Assembly: GCF_000388115.1 (NCBI RefSeq)
Contig: NZ_AQGQ01000002.1
Coordinates: forward strand, 24,154-88,153
DNA: 64,000 nt
DNA from: Aeromonas molluscorum 848
GTDB taxonomy: Bacteria > Pseudomonadota > Gammaproteobacteria > Enterobacterales > Aeromonadaceae
Reading direction: 5' to 3'
Shown: positions 17,513 to 28,690 of the stretch, in pieces
How positions within the stretch are numbered: the stretch's first letter is position 1
How the letters are laid out: each line of letters begins with the position of its first letter
The notes under the pieces: model-generated
The model's input: only the letters and a program-made list of their open reading frames with translations
Databases searched by the model: none
What the model was told of the DNA's origin: nothing
Program-made: the position numbers and the translations under genes

Positions 17513-17827
17513 ATGAGCGAGCCCCGCGTTCACCTCGGCAAGGAGATAGTCCAGGACCTCTGGCGTCACAAGTTGCAGATAGCGTTGGCGGTTGCCGTGC
17601 TGCTGACCTCCTTTGCGGTGATCCTGGTGACCAACATGACTCGGGTCATGACGTCGACCCAGAACGATCTCATGGCCGAGGAAGACAGGCTCAATATCGA
17701 ATGGCGTCACCTGTTGCTGGAGCAGGGCACCCTGGCCGAGCACTCCCGCGTGGCGGCTCTGGCCATGGACAAGTTACAGATGGCTCGCCCATTGGTGACC
17801 ACTGAGAAGGTAATTAACCAACCATGA
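17513..17827 (+). CDS. ftsL: Cell division protein FtsL
   Basis: A 104-residue bitopic protein: short cytoplasmic N-terminus, one TM helix (about 21-41) and a periplasmic leucine-zipper-like coiled coil. It forms a trimeric complex with FtsQ and FtsB and triggers FtsWI. It starts three bases after rsmH and overlaps ftsI by four bases. Confidence 0.95.
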   Translation: MSEPRVHLGKEIVQDLWRHKLQIALAVAVLLTSFAVILVTNMTRVMTSTQNDLMAEEDRLNIEWRHLLLEQGTLAEHSRVAALAMDKLQMARPLVTTEKVINQP

Positions 17828-19569
17828 AACGCAAGACGCCAGCCAAGGCGCAGGCCAAAGCCCCGTCACTCTATCCGTGGCGTTTTCGCACCCTGGTGTT
17901 CTTCATCGGGATCGCGTTTGTCGGGCTGATCTTGCGTCTGGCCTGGATCCAGGTGATTAACCCGGACCGGCTGCGTCAGGAGGGAGACATGCGCTCCCTG
18001 CGCACCACCTCCACCCAGGCGGTGCGCGGCATGATCACGGATCGCAACGGCGAGCAGCTCGCAGTGTCCGTGCCGGTTGAGGCAGTCTGGGCCGATCCCA
18101 AGACGGTATACGAATCCGGCTCCATCCATAACGAACGGGCCTGGCTGGCACTCTCCGCCGTGCTGAAGGTCGACATCGATGTGCTCAAGCGCCGTATCTC
18201 CAATCCCAAGAAGCGTTTTGTTTACTTGCAGCGTCAGGTGACACCCGCGGTGGCCGAGTACATCAAGGGTCTCAAGCTGGGAGGCGTCTTCCTGCGTCCC
18301 GAATCCCGCCGTTTCTATCCCACAGGAGAGATCAGCTCTCATCTGGTTGGGGTGACCAACATTGACGGTCACGGCATCGAAGGCATAGAGCGTAGTTACG
18401 ACCAGTGGCTGACGGCAACCGCAGGCGAGCAGCGGGTACGCAAGGATCGTCAGGGCCGGGTCATCGAGCGGCTCGGTGTGGTCAAGGAGGGCAAGAATGC
18501 CAACAACCTGACCCTGAGCATCGATCAGCGGGTGCAGGCGCTGGCATACCGCGCCCTCAAGCGTGCCACTGACGAGAACAAGGCTACATCTGGATCTTTG
18601 GTCATGCTGGACGTCAAGACCGGCGAGGTGCTGGCCATGGTCAACACGCCCTCCTACAACCCGAACAACCGCGGTCAGTATCAAAGCTTCCGGGTGCGCA
18701 ACCGAGTCGTGACCGATACCTATGAACCGGGCTCCACCATCAAGCCGCTGATCCTGCTCAGCGCCCTGCAGGCCGGTGTGACGAGCTGGAAGGATCACAT
18801 CCAGGGTGGCCCGCTCTACATTGGCGCCAAGCAGATCCGAGATGTCAGCATCCACAGCGCCAACAACCTGTTCGACATACTGCGTTACTCCTCCAACATC
18901 GGCATGTCGCGCATCGCCCTGCGCATGCCGGCTCAGGAGATGATCAATACCCTCAGCCTGTTCGGCCTTGGCAATGACACCGGCAGTGGCCTGATCGGGG
19001 AGAGTCTGGGGATGTTGCCCCAGCGCCGGCGCTGGTCCGATATCGAGCGTGCCACCCTGTCGTTCGGTTATGGCCTGCGGGTGACGCCGCTACAACTGGC
19101 TTCCGCTTACGCCACCCTGGCCAATCAGGGCAAACGGGTGCCCATCTCCACCATCAAGCTGGACAAGGCACCCAGGGGAGAGCAGGTCATCGATCACAAC
19201 AACGCCAAGGCCATGATGCAGGCGCTTGAGTTCGTGGTCGACAATGCCATCCCCAAGGCCAAGGTGCCCGGCTACCGCATCGGCGGCAAGAGTGGTACCG
19301 CCAAGGTGGCGGTCGCCGGTGGCTATGGCAAGGACTACATGGGCTGGTTCGCTGGCTTCGCGCCGGCCAGCGATCCCCGCTTCGTTATGGTGGTGGTGAT
19401 CAACGAGCCCAAGGGTAGCGCCTATTACGGCGGCGCCGTCGCGACACCGCCCTTCGCCGAAGCCATGGGCGGCGTACTGCAGCTCTACAACATTCGTCCC
19501 GATGCGGTGCCCAATGCGCCGCCCCCTTCGCTCGCCCAGATGGAGGCCGCCGTTGTCCCTCACACTTGA
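17824..19569 (+). CDS. ftsI: Peptidoglycan transpeptidase FtsI (PBP3)
   Basis: A 581-residue class B penicillin-binding protein: TM anchor (about 23-42), dimerisation/pedestal domain, and transpeptidase domain with catalytic Ser304 in STIK, the SSN motif (356-358) and KSGT (489-492). It cross-links septal peptidoglycan with FtsW and is the target of aztreonam-type beta-lactams. All catalytic motifs are intact. It overlaps ftsL upstream and the TTG start of murE downstream. Confidence 0.97.
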   Translation: MKRKTPAKAQAKAPSLYPWRFRTLVFFIGIAFVGLILRLAWIQVINPDRLRQEGDMRSLRTTSTQAVRGMITDRNGEQLAVSVPVEAVWADPKTVYESGSIHNERAWLALSAVLKVDIDVLKRRISNPKKRFVYLQRQVTPAVAEYIKGLKLGGVFLRPESRRFYPTGEISSHLVGVTNIDGHGIEGIERSYDQWLTATAGEQRVRKDRQGRVIERLGVVKEGKNANNLTLSIDQRVQALAYRALKRATDENKATSGSLVMLDVKTGEVLAMVNTPSYNPNNRGQYQSFRVRNRVVTDTYEPGSTIKPLILLSALQAGVTSWKDHIQGGPLYIGAKQIRDVSIHSANNLFDILRYSSNIGMSRIALRMPAQEMINTLSLFGLGNDTGSGLIGESLGMLPQRRRWSDIERATLSFGYGLRVTPLQLASAYATLANQGKRVPISTIKLDKAPRGEQVIDHNNAKAMMQALEFVVDNAIPKAKVPGYRIGGKSGTAKVAVAGGYGKDYMGWFAGFAPASDPRFVMVVVINEPKGSAYYGGAVATPPFAEAMGGVLQLYNIRPDAVPNAPPPSLAQMEAAVVPHT

Positions 19570-21045
19570 TGCACTTGTGCGCCCCCTTGGCATTGCAGCC
19601 CAGGCGCTCCCTCTGACCGACATGCAACTCGATAGCCGACGGGCGGGCCCGGCTGTCTGTTCGTGGCGCTCAAGGGTCATCAGGTCGACGGCAGGCAGTT
19701 TATCGAGAAGGCGGTTGCCCAGGGGGCGAGCGCCGTGCTGTTTGAGGAGGATGGGGAGTTCACACCGCCTGCGCTGAATGTGCCGTGCATCGGTATTCGC
19801 GATCTGCCCGCCAGGCTATCGGGTCTGGCCGGGCATTTCTTCGGCGAGCCGGCGGCGGTGCTGGATTTGATCGGCATCACTGGCACCAATGGCAAGAGCA
19901 CCACCGCCCTGCTGGTCGCCAACTGGCATAGCCTGTTGGCCAGCGATCGGGGCGGCAAGGCCGCCGTCATGGGCACCATAGGCAATGGTCTGTTTGGTGA
20001 GCTGATTGAAGCTGCCAACACCACCGGTAGCGCCCTCGAGGTGCAGGCCAATCTGGCGGCCTTGCGGGATAAAGGCGCCAGTCTGGTTGCCATGGAGGTC
20101 TCCAGCCACGGTCTGGTTCAGCACAGGGTCGCCGACCTGCATTTTGCCGCCACTGTTTTCACTAATCTGAGTCGGGATCACCTCGATTATCACGGCACCA
20201 TGGCCGCCTATGGCGAGGCCAAGGCGCTGCTGCTCAAGCAGGTCGACGCAGCGAATGCCGTTATCAATCATGATGACCCGCTCGGGTGCGAATGGTTGAA
20301 CCTGTATCCCCAGGCGGTGGCCTTCGGCACCAATGGCCCGATTGAAAACCATCCTGGGCGACAGTTGACGGCGCAGGATCCCCAATTTCATCAGCAGGGA
20401 TTCAGTTCTGCCATTAACTCCAGCTGGGGGAATGGTGTATTATCCGCACCCTTGCTCGGCCGCTTCAACGTCAGCAATGTGCTGGCCGCCATGGGGGTCA
20501 TGCTGGTGCTCGGCCATGAGCTCGAGCAGCTGCTGGCGACCGCTCCCCGCTTGCAGGGAGTCACGGGGCGCATGGAGTGCTTCGGTGGTGGTCAGGTGCC
20601 GCTTGCTGTGGTCGATTATGCCCATACCCCGGATGCGCTGGAGAAGGCATTGCAGGCCCTGCGGGTGCACTGCGAGGGTCGTCTGTGGTGCATCGTCGGT
20701 TGCGGCGGTGACAGAGACAGCGGCAAGCGTCCCATGATGGCTGCCATGGCAGAGCAACATGCGGATTGCGTGATCCTGACCGATGACAATCCCCGTACCG
20801 AATCGCCGGCCCGCATCATGGCTGACATGGTGGCGGGTCTTGCCGATCCTGACGCCGTGACCATAGAGCACGACAGGGTCAAGGCCATCGAATTCGCGTT
20901 GGCGCAGGCGAGCAAAGAGGACATCATCCTGGTGGCCGGTAAGGGGCACGAGGATTATCAGATCATTGGTACCGACAAGCGGCACTACAGCGATCGGGAG
21001 ACCGTCGCGGCCGCCTTGCACACTTTATTGGAGTCATTCACATGA
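19553..21045 (+). pseudogene. murE: MurE, UDP-MurNAc-tripeptide synthetase, frameshifted near 19651
   Basis: MurE adds meso-diaminopimelate to UDP-MurNAc-L-Ala-D-Glu in the cytoplasm. The N-terminus (SLTLDALVRPLG... MQLDSRRAGP) reads from TTG 19553, overlapping ftsI by 17 bases. The remainder (FVALKGHQVDGRQF..., ATP loop GTNGKSTTALL, DDNPRTESP typical of DAP-adding enzymes) is in the -1 frame. The break falls at CCCGG (19648-19652), where one more G gives GPGCLFVALKGH and a 497-residue protein (E. coli 495). MurE is essential, so a real null allele is not credible and a base-call error is likely. The 3' end overlaps murF by four bases. Confidence 0.88.
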
Positions 21046-22397
21046 TGACCCTCAGGCTTGCCGAACTGGCGCAGGCACTCGATGCCCGGTTACTGGGTGA
21101 GGACGCAGAGATCACCGCGATCAGCACGGATACCCGTACCCTGGGTCCGGGCGCACTTTTCGTTGCCTTGCGCGGTGAGCGTTTCGACGCCCATGATTTT
21201 TGTGAGCAAGCCATGGCGGCAGGCGCCAGCGCCTTGCTGGTTGAGCGCGAGCTGCCCTTGGCCATTCCCCAGTTGATAGTGACGAACAGCCTCAAGGGGT
21301 TGGGTCTGCTCGGTCGACTGGTGCGCGAGCGCGTCAATCCCAAGGTGCTGGCCATCACCGGCAGTTGCGGCAAGACCACGGTGAAAGAGATGGCGACCGC
21401 CATACTGCGCCATGAAGGCGAGGTGCTGGCCACCGCTGGCAACTTCAACAACGAAGTGGGCGTACCGCTCACCCTGCTGCGCCTCGAGGCGCAGCACCAG
21501 TTTGCGGTGATGGAGCTGGGTGCCAACCACCCGGGGGAGATCGCCTGGACCACCTCCCTGGCCCGGCCCGATGCCGCCATCATCAACAACGTGGCGGCGG
21601 CTCATCTAGAAGGTTTTGGCTCCCTGGAAGGGGTGTTCCATGCCAAGAGCGAGATTTTCCAGGGCCTGGGCGAGGGTGGCACCGCCATCGTCAATGCCGA
21701 CAACGAGTTCTGGCCCCAGTGGCGGGAACGGGGCATTCGGTGCGCCTTCTCCCTCGAAGATCAGAGCCAGCCCTTCCATGCCCGTGACATAGCGCTCAAC
21801 GGGCAAGGCTGCGCCGAATTCGTGATGGTGACCCCGCAGGGAGAGTTGACCCTGACCCTGGCCATTCCCGGTCGCCACAACGTGGCCAATGCCCTGGCCG
21901 CCGCCGCGGGCTGCCTGGCACTGGGGGCGTCGCTTGCCTCGGTCAAGGCGGGGCTGGGGCAGATGGCGCCGGTCAAGGGCCGCTTCTGCGTGCGGCGCTG
22001 GGGTGAACTGACCCTGATTGATGACACTTACAACGCCAGTGTGGAGTCCGTACTGGCCGGCATCGATGCCCTGACCGCCATGGGTGGCTACAAGGTGCTG
22101 GTGTTTGGTGACATGAAAGAGTTGGGTGAGGAGTCTGCCGCGCAACATGCCCGGGTTGGACGCCACGCCCGCGAACGCGGCCTCGACGCCGTGCTGACAG
22201 TGGGTGAACAGAGCCGCCACACCGCGGATGCCGCGGGCGGCCGACATTTTGACAACAAGGCGTCCTTGTATGACGCGCTGGCACAGATGATAAACACAGA
22301 GCAAACCATCTCGATTCTGGTGAAAGGGGCGCGCGGTTCGCGCATGGAAGAGATAGTCAACATGGTCGCCGACCATCAGGAGCAAGCCTCATGCTAG
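21042..22397 (+). CDS. murF: UDP-MurNAc-tripeptide-D-Ala-D-Ala ligase MurF
   Basis: A 451-residue Mur ligase with the N-terminal UDP-binding domain, the central ATP loop ([12 protein letters not shown], about residue 105) and the C-terminal Rossmann-like domain. It adds D-Ala-D-Ala to the tripeptide precursor, so it needs a D-Ala-D-Ala ligase that is not encoded in this cluster. It overlaps murE by four bases and mraY by seven. Confidence 0.97.
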   Translation: MMTLRLAELAQALDARLLGEDAEITAISTDTRTLGPGALFVALRGERFDAHDFCEQAMAAGASALLVERELPLAIPQLIVTNSLKGLGLLGRLVRERVNPKVLAITGSCGKTTVKEMATAILRHEGEVLATAGNFNNEVGVPLTLLRLEAQHQFAVMELGANHPGEIAWTTSLARPDAAIINNVAAAHLEGFGSLEGVFHAKSEIFQGLGEGGTAIVNADNEFWPQWRERGIRCAFSLEDQSQPFHARDIALNGQGCAEFVMVTPQGELTLTLAIPGRHNVANALAAAAGCLALGASLASVKAGLGQMAPVKGRFCVRRWGELTLIDDTYNASVESVLAGIDALTAMGGYKVLVFGDMKELGEESAAQHARVGRHARERGLDAVLTVGEQSRHTADAAGGRHFDNKASLYDALAQMINTEQTISILVKGARGSRMEEIVNMVADHQEQASC

Positions 22398-23473
22398 TCT
22401 GGCTGGCGGAATTACTCACCCCGCACTTCACCTTCTTCAATGTCTTCTCCTACCTGACGCTGCGTGCCATCTTGTCGATCATCACCGGTCTGACAGTGGC
22501 GCTCTGGATGGGGCCGCGCCTCATCCGTCGCCTGCAAATCATGAAATTCGGCCAAGTGATCCGCAACGACGGTCCGGAATCCCATCTGAGCAAGAAGGGT
22601 ACCCCGACCATGGGCGGGCTGATGATCATTGCCGCCATCTTCATCTCCGTGCTGCTCTGGTGCCGTCTCGACAATCCTTATGTCTGGCTGGTGCTATTCG
22701 TGCTGGGCGCCTATGGTGCCATCGGCTTTGCCGATGACTACCTCAAGGTGGTGCGCAAGAATACCGACGGCCTGATCGCCCGCTGGAAGTACTTCTGGCA
22801 GTCGGCGGTCGCCCTGGCGGTGGCGATCTTCCTCTATGCCACGGCGACCCATGACGGCCAGACCCAGCTGGTGGTGCCCTTCCTCAAGGATGTGATGCCC
22901 CAGCTCGGCCTGATGTTCATCGTGCTGACCTATTTCGTCATCGTCGGCACCTCCAACGCGGTCAACCTGACCGATGGTCTGGATGGTCTGGCTATCATGC
23001 CGACCGTGATGGTGGCAGGGGGCTTTGCCTTGATCGCCTGGGCGACCGGCAACGTCAACTTTGCCAGCTACCTGCACATCCCTTATGTGCCCTATGCCTC
23101 CGAGCTGGTGATTGTGTGTACCGCCATCGTAGGGGCGGGTCTGGGCTTCCTCTGGTTCAATACCTATCCGGCCCAGGTCTTCATGGGGGATGTGGGCTCA
23201 CTGGCCCTGGGCGGCGCCCTGGGTACCATAGCCGTACTGGTGCGCCAGGAGTTTCTGCTGGTGATCATGGGAGGCGTCTTCGTGATGGAGACCGTCTCGG
23301 TGATCCTGCAGGTCGGTTCCTACAAGCTGCGCGGGGTACGCATCTTCCGCATGGCGCCCATCCATCACCACTACGAGAAGAAGGGCTGGCCCGAGCCGCG
23401 CGTCATAGTGCGCTTCTGGATCATCACTCTGATGCTGGTGCTGCTGGGTCTCGCCACCCTGAAGGTGCGTTAA
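22391..23473 (+). CDS. mraY: Phospho-MurNAc-pentapeptide transferase MraY
   Basis: A 360-residue polytopic enzyme with about ten TM helices. It carries FADDYLK (catalytic Asp pair), [11 protein letters not shown], and the [11 protein letters not shown] loop. It moves phospho-MurNAc-pentapeptide onto undecaprenyl phosphate to form lipid I. Length is the same as E. coli. Confidence 0.98.
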   Translation: MLVWLAELLTPHFTFFNVFSYLTLRAILSIITGLTVALWMGPRLIRRLQIMKFGQVIRNDGPESHLSKKGTPTMGGLMIIAAIFISVLLWCRLDNPYVWLVLFVLGAYGAIGFADDYLKVVRKNTDGLIARWKYFWQSAVALAVAIFLYATATHDGQTQLVVPFLKDVMPQLGLMFIVLTYFVIVGTSNAVNLTDGLDGLAIMPTVMVAGGFALIAWATGNVNFASYLHIPYVPYASELVIVCTAIVGAGLGFLWFNTYPAQVFMGDVGSLALGGALGTIAVLVRQEFLLVIMGGVFVMETVSVILQVGSYKLRGVRIFRMAPIHHHYEKKGWPEPRVIVRFWIITLMLVLLGLATLKVR

Positions 23474-23475
23474 TC

Positions 23476-24759
23476 ATGGTCATCATCATAGGTCTGGGGA
23501 AAACCGGTCTCTCTTGTGTCGATTATTTCCTCGGCCGTGGTGTGACCCCCCTGGTGATGGATACCCGTCGCAATCCCCCTGGTCAGGATCAGCTCCCGGC
23601 CGGGGTTGAACTCATTGAGGGCCTGGATGAGGCCTTGCTCACCCAGGCGCATCTGATAGTGGCAAGTCCTGGTATCGCCCTGGCGACGCCCGAACTCAGG
23701 GCTGCCGCCGAGCAGGGTGTGGACATAGTCGGCGACATCGAGTTGTTCGTGCGTGAGACCCATGCCCCCGTCATCGCCATCACCGGCTCCAACGGCAAGA
23801 GCACAGTCACCACCCTCGTGGGTGAGATGATTGCCGAAGCGGGCCTCAAGGTTGGTGTGGGGGGCAACATAGGTACCCCTGCGTTGACCTTGCTCAAGCA
23901 GCCGATGGATCTTTGTGTGCTGGAGCTCTCCAGCTTCCAGCTGGAAACGACCCACAGTCTGCGGGCCGTCGCCTCCGTGGTGCTGAACCTCTCGGAAGAT
24001 CACATGGATCGCTACACAGGCATGGCCGATTACCGCGCCGCCAAGCAAGAGATCCATCAGCACTCACAACACATTCTGGTCAATCGGGATGATGCCCTGA
24101 CGCTGCCCGACGTGGGCGAGCTATGGCAGAGTTTTGGTCTGGATGACAAGAGTTATGGCCGCACCCTGTGCGAGGGGCGCTTGTGGCTGAGTCTGCATGG
24201 CGAGCCGCTGCTGCCCGTGGACGAGATGAAGATCGTCGGTGCCCATAACCAGGCCAATGCCCTGGCCGCCATGGCCCTGTGCGATGCGGTGGGTATTCCC
24301 CGTGAGCCGCAACTGGCCGTGCTGCGGCGTTTTGAAGGCCTGCCCCACCGCGCCCACTTCGTGCGTGAGGTCGGGGGAGTACGCTGGATAAATGATTCCA
24401 AGGCCACCAACGTGGGCGCGACCCTGGCCGCGGTGGCAGGCGTGCGTGAGTCGGTCAAGGGTCGCCTGCTGCTGCTGGTCGGTGGCCAGGGCAAGGGCCA
24501 GGATTTTGGCCCGGTGCAAGACCTGCTCGGCAGCCAGATAGATAAGATGTACTGCTTTGGTCAGGATGCCGACATACTGCTGGCGCTGGGTGAACAGACT
24601 GAACGGGTCGCTGACCTTGAGGCCGCCGTCGCCAAGGCCGCTGCCGATGCCAAGCCCGGTGACTGGGTGCTGCTGGCCCCGGCCTGCGCCAGTCTGGATC
24701 AGTTCAAATCCTTCGAAGCACGGGGCGATCGCTTCACCGAACTGGTGCTGGCCCTATGA
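23476..24759 (+). CDS. murD: UDP-MurNAc-L-alanine-D-glutamate ligase MurD
   Basis: A 427-residue Mur ligase: N-terminal UDP-binding domain, ATP loop [13 protein letters not shown] (about residue 98), and C-terminal domain with [18 protein letters not shown]. It adds D-glutamate to UDP-MurNAc-L-Ala. The start (ATG 23476, [14 protein letters not shown]) is two bases after mraY's stop and gives an N-terminus slightly shorter than in E. coli (438). It overlaps ftsW by four bases. Confidence 0.97.
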   Translation: MVIIIGLGKTGLSCVDYFLGRGVTPLVMDTRRNPPGQDQLPAGVELIEGLDEALLTQAHLIVASPGIALATPELRAAAEQGVDIVGDIELFVRETHAPVIAITGSNGKSTVTTLVGEMIAEAGLKVGVGGNIGTPALTLLKQPMDLCVLELSSFQLETTHSLRAVASVVLNLSEDHMDRYTGMADYRAAKQEIHQHSQHILVNRDDALTLPDVGELWQSFGLDDKSYGRTLCEGRLWLSLHGEPLLPVDEMKIVGAHNQANALAAMALCDAVGIPREPQLAVLRRFEGLPHRAHFVREVGGVRWINDSKATNVGATLAAVAGVRESVKGRLLLLVGGQGKGQDFGPVQDLLGSQIDKMYCFGQDADILLALGEQTERVADLEAAVAKAAADAKPGDWVLLAPACASLDQFKSFEARGDRFTELVLAL

Positions 24760-25940
24760 ACGCCCTGCGCGCAACCCTGGCTTTCCTGCAACGGATCCTG
24801 CTCCCGGCCCGGCCCGGTGCGCTCTACGATCGCCAGTTGGTGGTACTGGGGTTCTCCCTGATGGCGGTGGGACTGGTCATCGTGGCCTCGGCCTCCATCC
24901 CGGAAGGGATTGCGCTGGCCAACGATCCCTTCATGTTTGTGAAGCGTCACGGCCTGTTTCTGGTGATGGCGCTCGGTATCTCCTGGTTTGTCCTGCAGGT
25001 GCCCATGGCTCGCTGGCAGCAATACAACGGTCCCATGCTGCTGCTCGCCATCCTGATGCTGGTGCTGGTATTGCTGGTGGGGCGCAGCGTCAACGGCTCA
25101 GTCCGTTGGTTGCCCCTGGGCCCGTTCAACCTGCAACCGGCGGAATTTGGCAAGCTGGCCCTGTTTGTCTATCTGGCGGGTTATCTGGTGCGCCGTCAGA
25201 ACGAGGTGCGCGAGCGCCTCATCGGCTTTATGAAGCCGATGGCCGTGCTCTTCCTGGTGGCCGTATTGCTGCTGGCCCAGCCGGATCTGGGCTCTGTGGT
25301 GGTGATGTTTGTGACATCCCTGGGCATGCTGTTCCTGGCTGGGGCCCGTATGGGTCAGTTTATCGCCCTCATTTTGGTCGGCGTCAGTGCCGTGGTGACC
25401 CTGATCATCGCCGAGCCTTATCGGATGCGGCGGGTAACCTCCTTCCTCGACCCCTGGGCCGATCCCTTCGGCAGTGGTTATCAGCTGACCCAGTCGTTGA
25501 TGGCGTTTGGTCGTGGTAGCTGGCTTGGCGAGGGGCTCGGCAACTCCATCCAGAAGATGGAGTACCTGCCGGAGGCCCACACCGACTTCGTGTTCGCCAT
25601 CCTGGGGGAGGAGCTCGGTTATCTCGGCGTGCTCGGTGCACTCTTCCTCATCTTCGCCCTGGCGTACAAAGCGCTCAAGCTGGGCCATCAGGCGCTGGTG
25701 GCCGACAAGCTCTATGAGGGTTATCTCGCCATCGGTATCGGCATCTGGTTCAGTTTCCAGACCTTCGTCAACGTCGGAGCCGCCAGCGGCATGATGCCGA
25801 CCAAGGGGCTAACCCTGCCGCTAGTCAGCTATGGCGGCTCGAGTCTCATCATCATGACGGTCGCGGTGAGCATGTTGATCCGGATCGATTTCGAATTGCG
25901 CCAGGCCAGTGCCCAGGCGCGTGTGCGGGAGGTTGCGTGA
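24756..25940 (+). CDS. ftsW: Septal peptidoglycan glycosyltransferase FtsW
   Basis: A 394-residue SEDS-family membrane protein with about ten TM helices. It carries the periplasmic catalytic Asp region and the conserved [16 protein letters not shown] and [13 protein letters not shown] motifs. It polymerises lipid II at the septum together with FtsI. Its stop overlaps the GTG start of murG (GTGA). Confidence 0.97.
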   Translation: MNALRATLAFLQRILLPARPGALYDRQLVVLGFSLMAVGLVIVASASIPEGIALANDPFMFVKRHGLFLVMALGISWFVLQVPMARWQQYNGPMLLLAILMLVLVLLVGRSVNGSVRWLPLGPFNLQPAEFGKLALFVYLAGYLVRRQNEVRERLIGFMKPMAVLFLVAVLLLAQPDLGSVVVMFVTSLGMLFLAGARMGQFIALILVGVSAVVTLIIAEPYRMRRVTSFLDPWADPFGSGYQLTQSLMAFGRGSWLGEGLGNSIQKMEYLPEAHTDFVFAILGEELGYLGVLGALFLIFALAYKALKLGHQALVADKLYEGYLAIGIGIWFSFQTFVNVGAASGMMPTKGLTLPLVSYGGSSLIIMTVAVSMLIRIDFELRQASAQARVREVA

Positions 25941-27031
25941 GTAGCAAGACGTTGTTGGTGATGGCCGGTGGTACCGGTGGCCATGTGTTCCCCGGCTTGG
26001 CGGTCGCTGACCGGCTCAAGGCCCAGGGCTGGACCATACATTGGCTCGGTACGGCGGATCGCATGGAGGCCGAGCTGGTGCCTGCTCATGGCTACCCCAT
26101 CTCCTTCATCGACATTCAGGGGGTGCGTGGCAATGGCATCAAGCGTTTGCTGGCCGCCCCTTACCGCATCGTCAAATCCATACTGCAGGCTCGCCAGGTA
26201 CTGAAAGAGATCAAACCCGATGTGGTACTCGGCATGGGGGGCTTCGCCTCGGGGCCGGGCGGCGTGGCGGCCTGGCTGTCCGGTATTCCTCTGCTGCTTC
26301 ATGAACAAAACGCCGCAGCCGGCATGACCAACAAGCTATTGGCACGCCTCGCCAAGCGGGTGTTGATGGCTTTCCCTGGCGCGTTTGCTCCCAGCAGCCG
26401 CACCGCAGTGGTCGGTAATCCAGTGCGACCGGAAGTGGTGGCGTTGCCGGAACCGGCCAATCGGATCAGCACTCAGCCTGCCCCTCTTCATCTGCTCATC
26501 ATTGGTGGCAGCCTGGGTGCCAAAGTGCTTAACGAACAGGTCCCTGCCGCGGTCGCCGCCGCCGGGGTGCCCATCGAGGTGCGTCACCAGACCGGCAAGG
26601 GGAACAGGGATGCCGTGGCCAATGCTTATGCAGCCCTGGGCCAGGCGGCGGAGGTGAGCGAGTTTATCAAGGAGATGGCCGATGCCTATGCCTGGGCCGA
26701 TCTCGTGGTGTGTCGCGCGGGGGCCCTGACCGTCTCCGAAGTGGCCGCTGCCGGTGTGGCCGCCATCTTTGTGCCACTGCCCCATGCGGTGGACGATCAT
26801 CAGACCCGTAATGCCCTGACCCTGGTCGATGGCGGTGCAGCCGAATTCCTGCCCCAGACAGAGCTGAGCCCCGCTACCCTGGGTGCCCGCCTCAGCTGGT
26901 TGGCCGGGCGCAGGGAAATCCTGTTGAACATGGCCAAGGCGGCGCGGCGCGTCGCCATTATCGATGCCGCAGAGCGTGTTGCCGATGAGTGCAAGCGGCT
27001 CGCAACTGGGCAGAGTGAGAAAGCATGCTGA
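25937..27031 (+). CDS. murG: UDP-GlcNAc transferase MurG (lipid II synthesis)
   Basis: A 364-residue GT-B glycosyltransferase with [17 protein letters not shown] at the start, [20 protein letters not shown], and the donor-site [10 protein letters not shown]. It converts lipid I to lipid II at the inner face of the membrane. It begins with GTG overlapping ftsW. The C-terminal tail ([12 protein letters not shown]...) is unusual because its coding sequence recurs, imperfectly, in the spacer before murC. Confidence 0.97.
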   Translation: MSSKTLLVMAGGTGGHVFPGLAVADRLKAQGWTIHWLGTADRMEAELVPAHGYPISFIDIQGVRGNGIKRLLAAPYRIVKSILQARQVLKEIKPDVVLGMGGFASGPGGVAAWLSGIPLLLHEQNAAAGMTNKLLARLAKRVLMAFPGAFAPSSRTAVVGNPVRPEVVALPEPANRISTQPAPLHLLIIGGSLGAKVLNEQVPAAVAAAGVPIEVRHQTGKGNRDAVANAYAALGQAAEVSEFIKEMADAYAWADLVVCRAGALTVSEVAAAGVAAIFVPLPHAVDDHQTRNALTLVDGGAAEFLPQTELSPATLGARLSWLAGRREILLNMAKAARRVAIIDAAERVADECKRLATGQSEKAC

Positions 27032-27075
27032 TCAAGATTGCACAGGCCAAGCCATGCAGTCTTACCCCTCAATGT

Positions 27076-27139
27076 ATTGAGGCCGCAGAGCGCGTTGCAG
27101 ATGAGTGCACGGGACTGGCGGCAGAGTTAAGAGAGAATT
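27076..27139 (+). repeat. Degenerate extra copy of the murG 3' end in the murG-murC spacer
   Basis: Bases 27076-27126 repeat murG 26960-27015: GCCGCAGAGCGYGTTGCVGA followed by TGAGTGCA is nearly the same in both, and the match resumes at CAGAGT before the murC start. Read in the same frame the spacer gives [11 protein letters not shown] against [11 protein letters not shown] at the MurG end. The copies are offset by 116 then 111 bases. The frame is open from ATG 27025 to TGA 27153 (42 codons), overlapping murG and murC, but this is probably a relic rather than a gene. Confidence 0.75.
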
Positions 27140-28594
27140 ATGAACAAGGTTGAACTGGCAAAACTGCGTACCGTGATCCCCGAAATGCGCCGCGTGCGTC
27201 GCATCCACTTTATCGGAATAGGTGGTGCGGGCATGGGGGGCATTGCCGAGGTGCTGGCCAACGAAGGCTATCAGGTCTCCGGCTCTGACTTGGCCACCAA
27301 TGCCGTGACCGAGCGTCTCGCCAGCCTGGGCGCCCAGATCTTTGTCGGTCACAGTGCCGAGCATGTAGATGGTGCCAGCGTGGTGGTAGTCTCCACCGCC
27401 ATCCATACCGACAACCCCGAGTTGCTGGCTGCCCGCGAACAGCGCATCCCCGTGGTACGCCGTGCCGAGATGCTGGCCGAGCTGATGCGTTTTCGCCATG
27501 GTATCGCCATTGCTGGCACCCATGGCAAGACCACGACCACCAGTCTGGTGGCCAGCATCTATGCCGAGGCGGACCGGGATCCCACCTTCGTCATCGGTGG
27601 CCTGCTCAATAGTGCCGGTACCAATGCCCGTCTGGGGAGCAGCCGCTATCTGATCGCGGAAGCGGATGAGAGCGATGCCTCCTTCCTGCATCTGCAACCC
27701 ATGGTTTCCATCGTGACCAACATCGAAGCGGATCACATGGACACCTATGGCGGCGACTTCTCCAAGTTGAAAGCAACCTTCATCGAATTCCTCCATAACC
27801 TGCCTTTTTACGGTTTGGCTGTGGTATGTGTTGACGATCCCGTTGTCCGTGGCATGCTGCCTGAGATAGCACGTCCGACCCTGACGTATGGTTTGAGTGA
27901 CGATGCCGATGTGCAGGTGCTGGACTTCGTGCAAACCACTCATCGCAGCAGCTTCCGCGTACGCCGTAAAGATGCCGGTGAGCTGCAGGTCGCCCTGAAC
28001 CTGCCGGGTGTGCACAATGCACTCAATGCCGCTGCCGCAATCGCGGTTGCGACCGAAGATGGTGTCAGTGATGAGGCCATCATCAATGCCCTGTCCAAGT
28101 TCGAAGGGGTGGGGCGCCGCTTCCAGCAATATGGCGAATTTGAGACCGGGCGTGGCAAGGCCATGCTGGTGGACGACTATGGCCATCACCCGAGCGAAGT
28201 GAAGGTCACCATCAATGCCGCGCGGGCCGGCTGGCCCGAGAAGCGGCTGGTGATGGTGTTCCAGCCTCACCGTTACAGCCGTACTCGTGATCTCTATGAA
28301 GATTTTGCTGACGTGCTCTCCAAGGTGGACGTCTTGATGATGCTGGAGGTCTACGCCGCCGGTGAAGAGGCGATCCCGGGGGCCGATGGTCGCGCCCTGT
28401 GCCGTTCCATCCGTTCCCGTGGCAGCCTGGAGCCGGTTTTTGTCGCCACGCCGGATGATGTGCCGGCCGTGCTGGCGGATCTTATCGGCGAGGGGGATCT
28501 GGTGCTGACCCAGGGGGCTGGCAACGTGGGGGCGTTGGCCCGACGTCTCGGCGAGATGAAATTGAGCATAGAGAGCATGAAATCCGGCGCCTGA
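27140..28594 (+). CDS. murC: UDP-MurNAc-L-alanine ligase MurC
   Basis: A 484-residue Mur ligase with N-terminal [19 protein letters not shown] loop [12 protein letters not shown] (about residue 130), and the DDYGHHP motif typical of MurC. It commits UDP-MurNAc to peptide addition by adding L-Ala. AAGAGAG upstream serves as the ribosome-binding site. It is followed not by ddlB, as in enterics, but by a short spacer with a promoter and then ftsQ. Confidence 0.97.
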   Translation: MNKVELAKLRTVIPEMRRVRRIHFIGIGGAGMGGIAEVLANEGYQVSGSDLATNAVTERLASLGAQIFVGHSAEHVDGASVVVVSTAIHTDNPELLAAREQRIPVVRRAEMLAELMRFRHGIAIAGTHGKTTTTSLVASIYAEADRDPTFVIGGLLNSAGTNARLGSSRYLIAEADESDASFLHLQPMVSIVTNIEADHMDTYGGDFSKLKATFIEFLHNLPFYGLAVVCVDDPVVRGMLPEIARPTLTYGLSDDADVQVLDFVQTTHRSSFRVRRKDAGELQVALNLPGVHNALNAAAAIAVATEDGVSDEAIINALSKFEGVGRRFQQYGEFETGRGKAMLVDDYGHHPSEVKVTINAARAGWPEKRLVMVFQPHRYSRTRDLYEDFADVLSKVDVLMMLEVYAAGEEAIPGADGRALCRSIRSRGSLEPVFVATPDDVPAVLADLIGEGDLVLTQGAGNVGALARRLGEMKLSIESMKSGA

Positions 28595-28610
28595 GGGCCT
28601 AATGAGTATT

Positions 28611-28638
28611 TTGACCGCCAAGCCGGGGCCTATATAAT
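28611..28638 (+). promoter_or_regulatory. ftsQAZ promoter in the murC-ftsQ spacer
   Basis: TTGACC (28611-28616), 16 bases, TATAAT (28633-28638): a near-consensus sigma-70 promoter just after murC, in the place where ddlB would lie. Enterics have several ftsQAZ promoters inside ddlB; here one strong promoter may replace them. Confidence 0.75.
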
Positions 28639-28690
28639 GGCGCACCCGGCCCGGCAGGCGGTCTGGTCACGTTTTACGGGGATATGACGG

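Noticed and set aside
27025..27153. 42-codon frame bridging murG and murC
   Set aside because: Its content is explained by duplication of the murG tail; it overlaps both genes, and I treat it as a relic.
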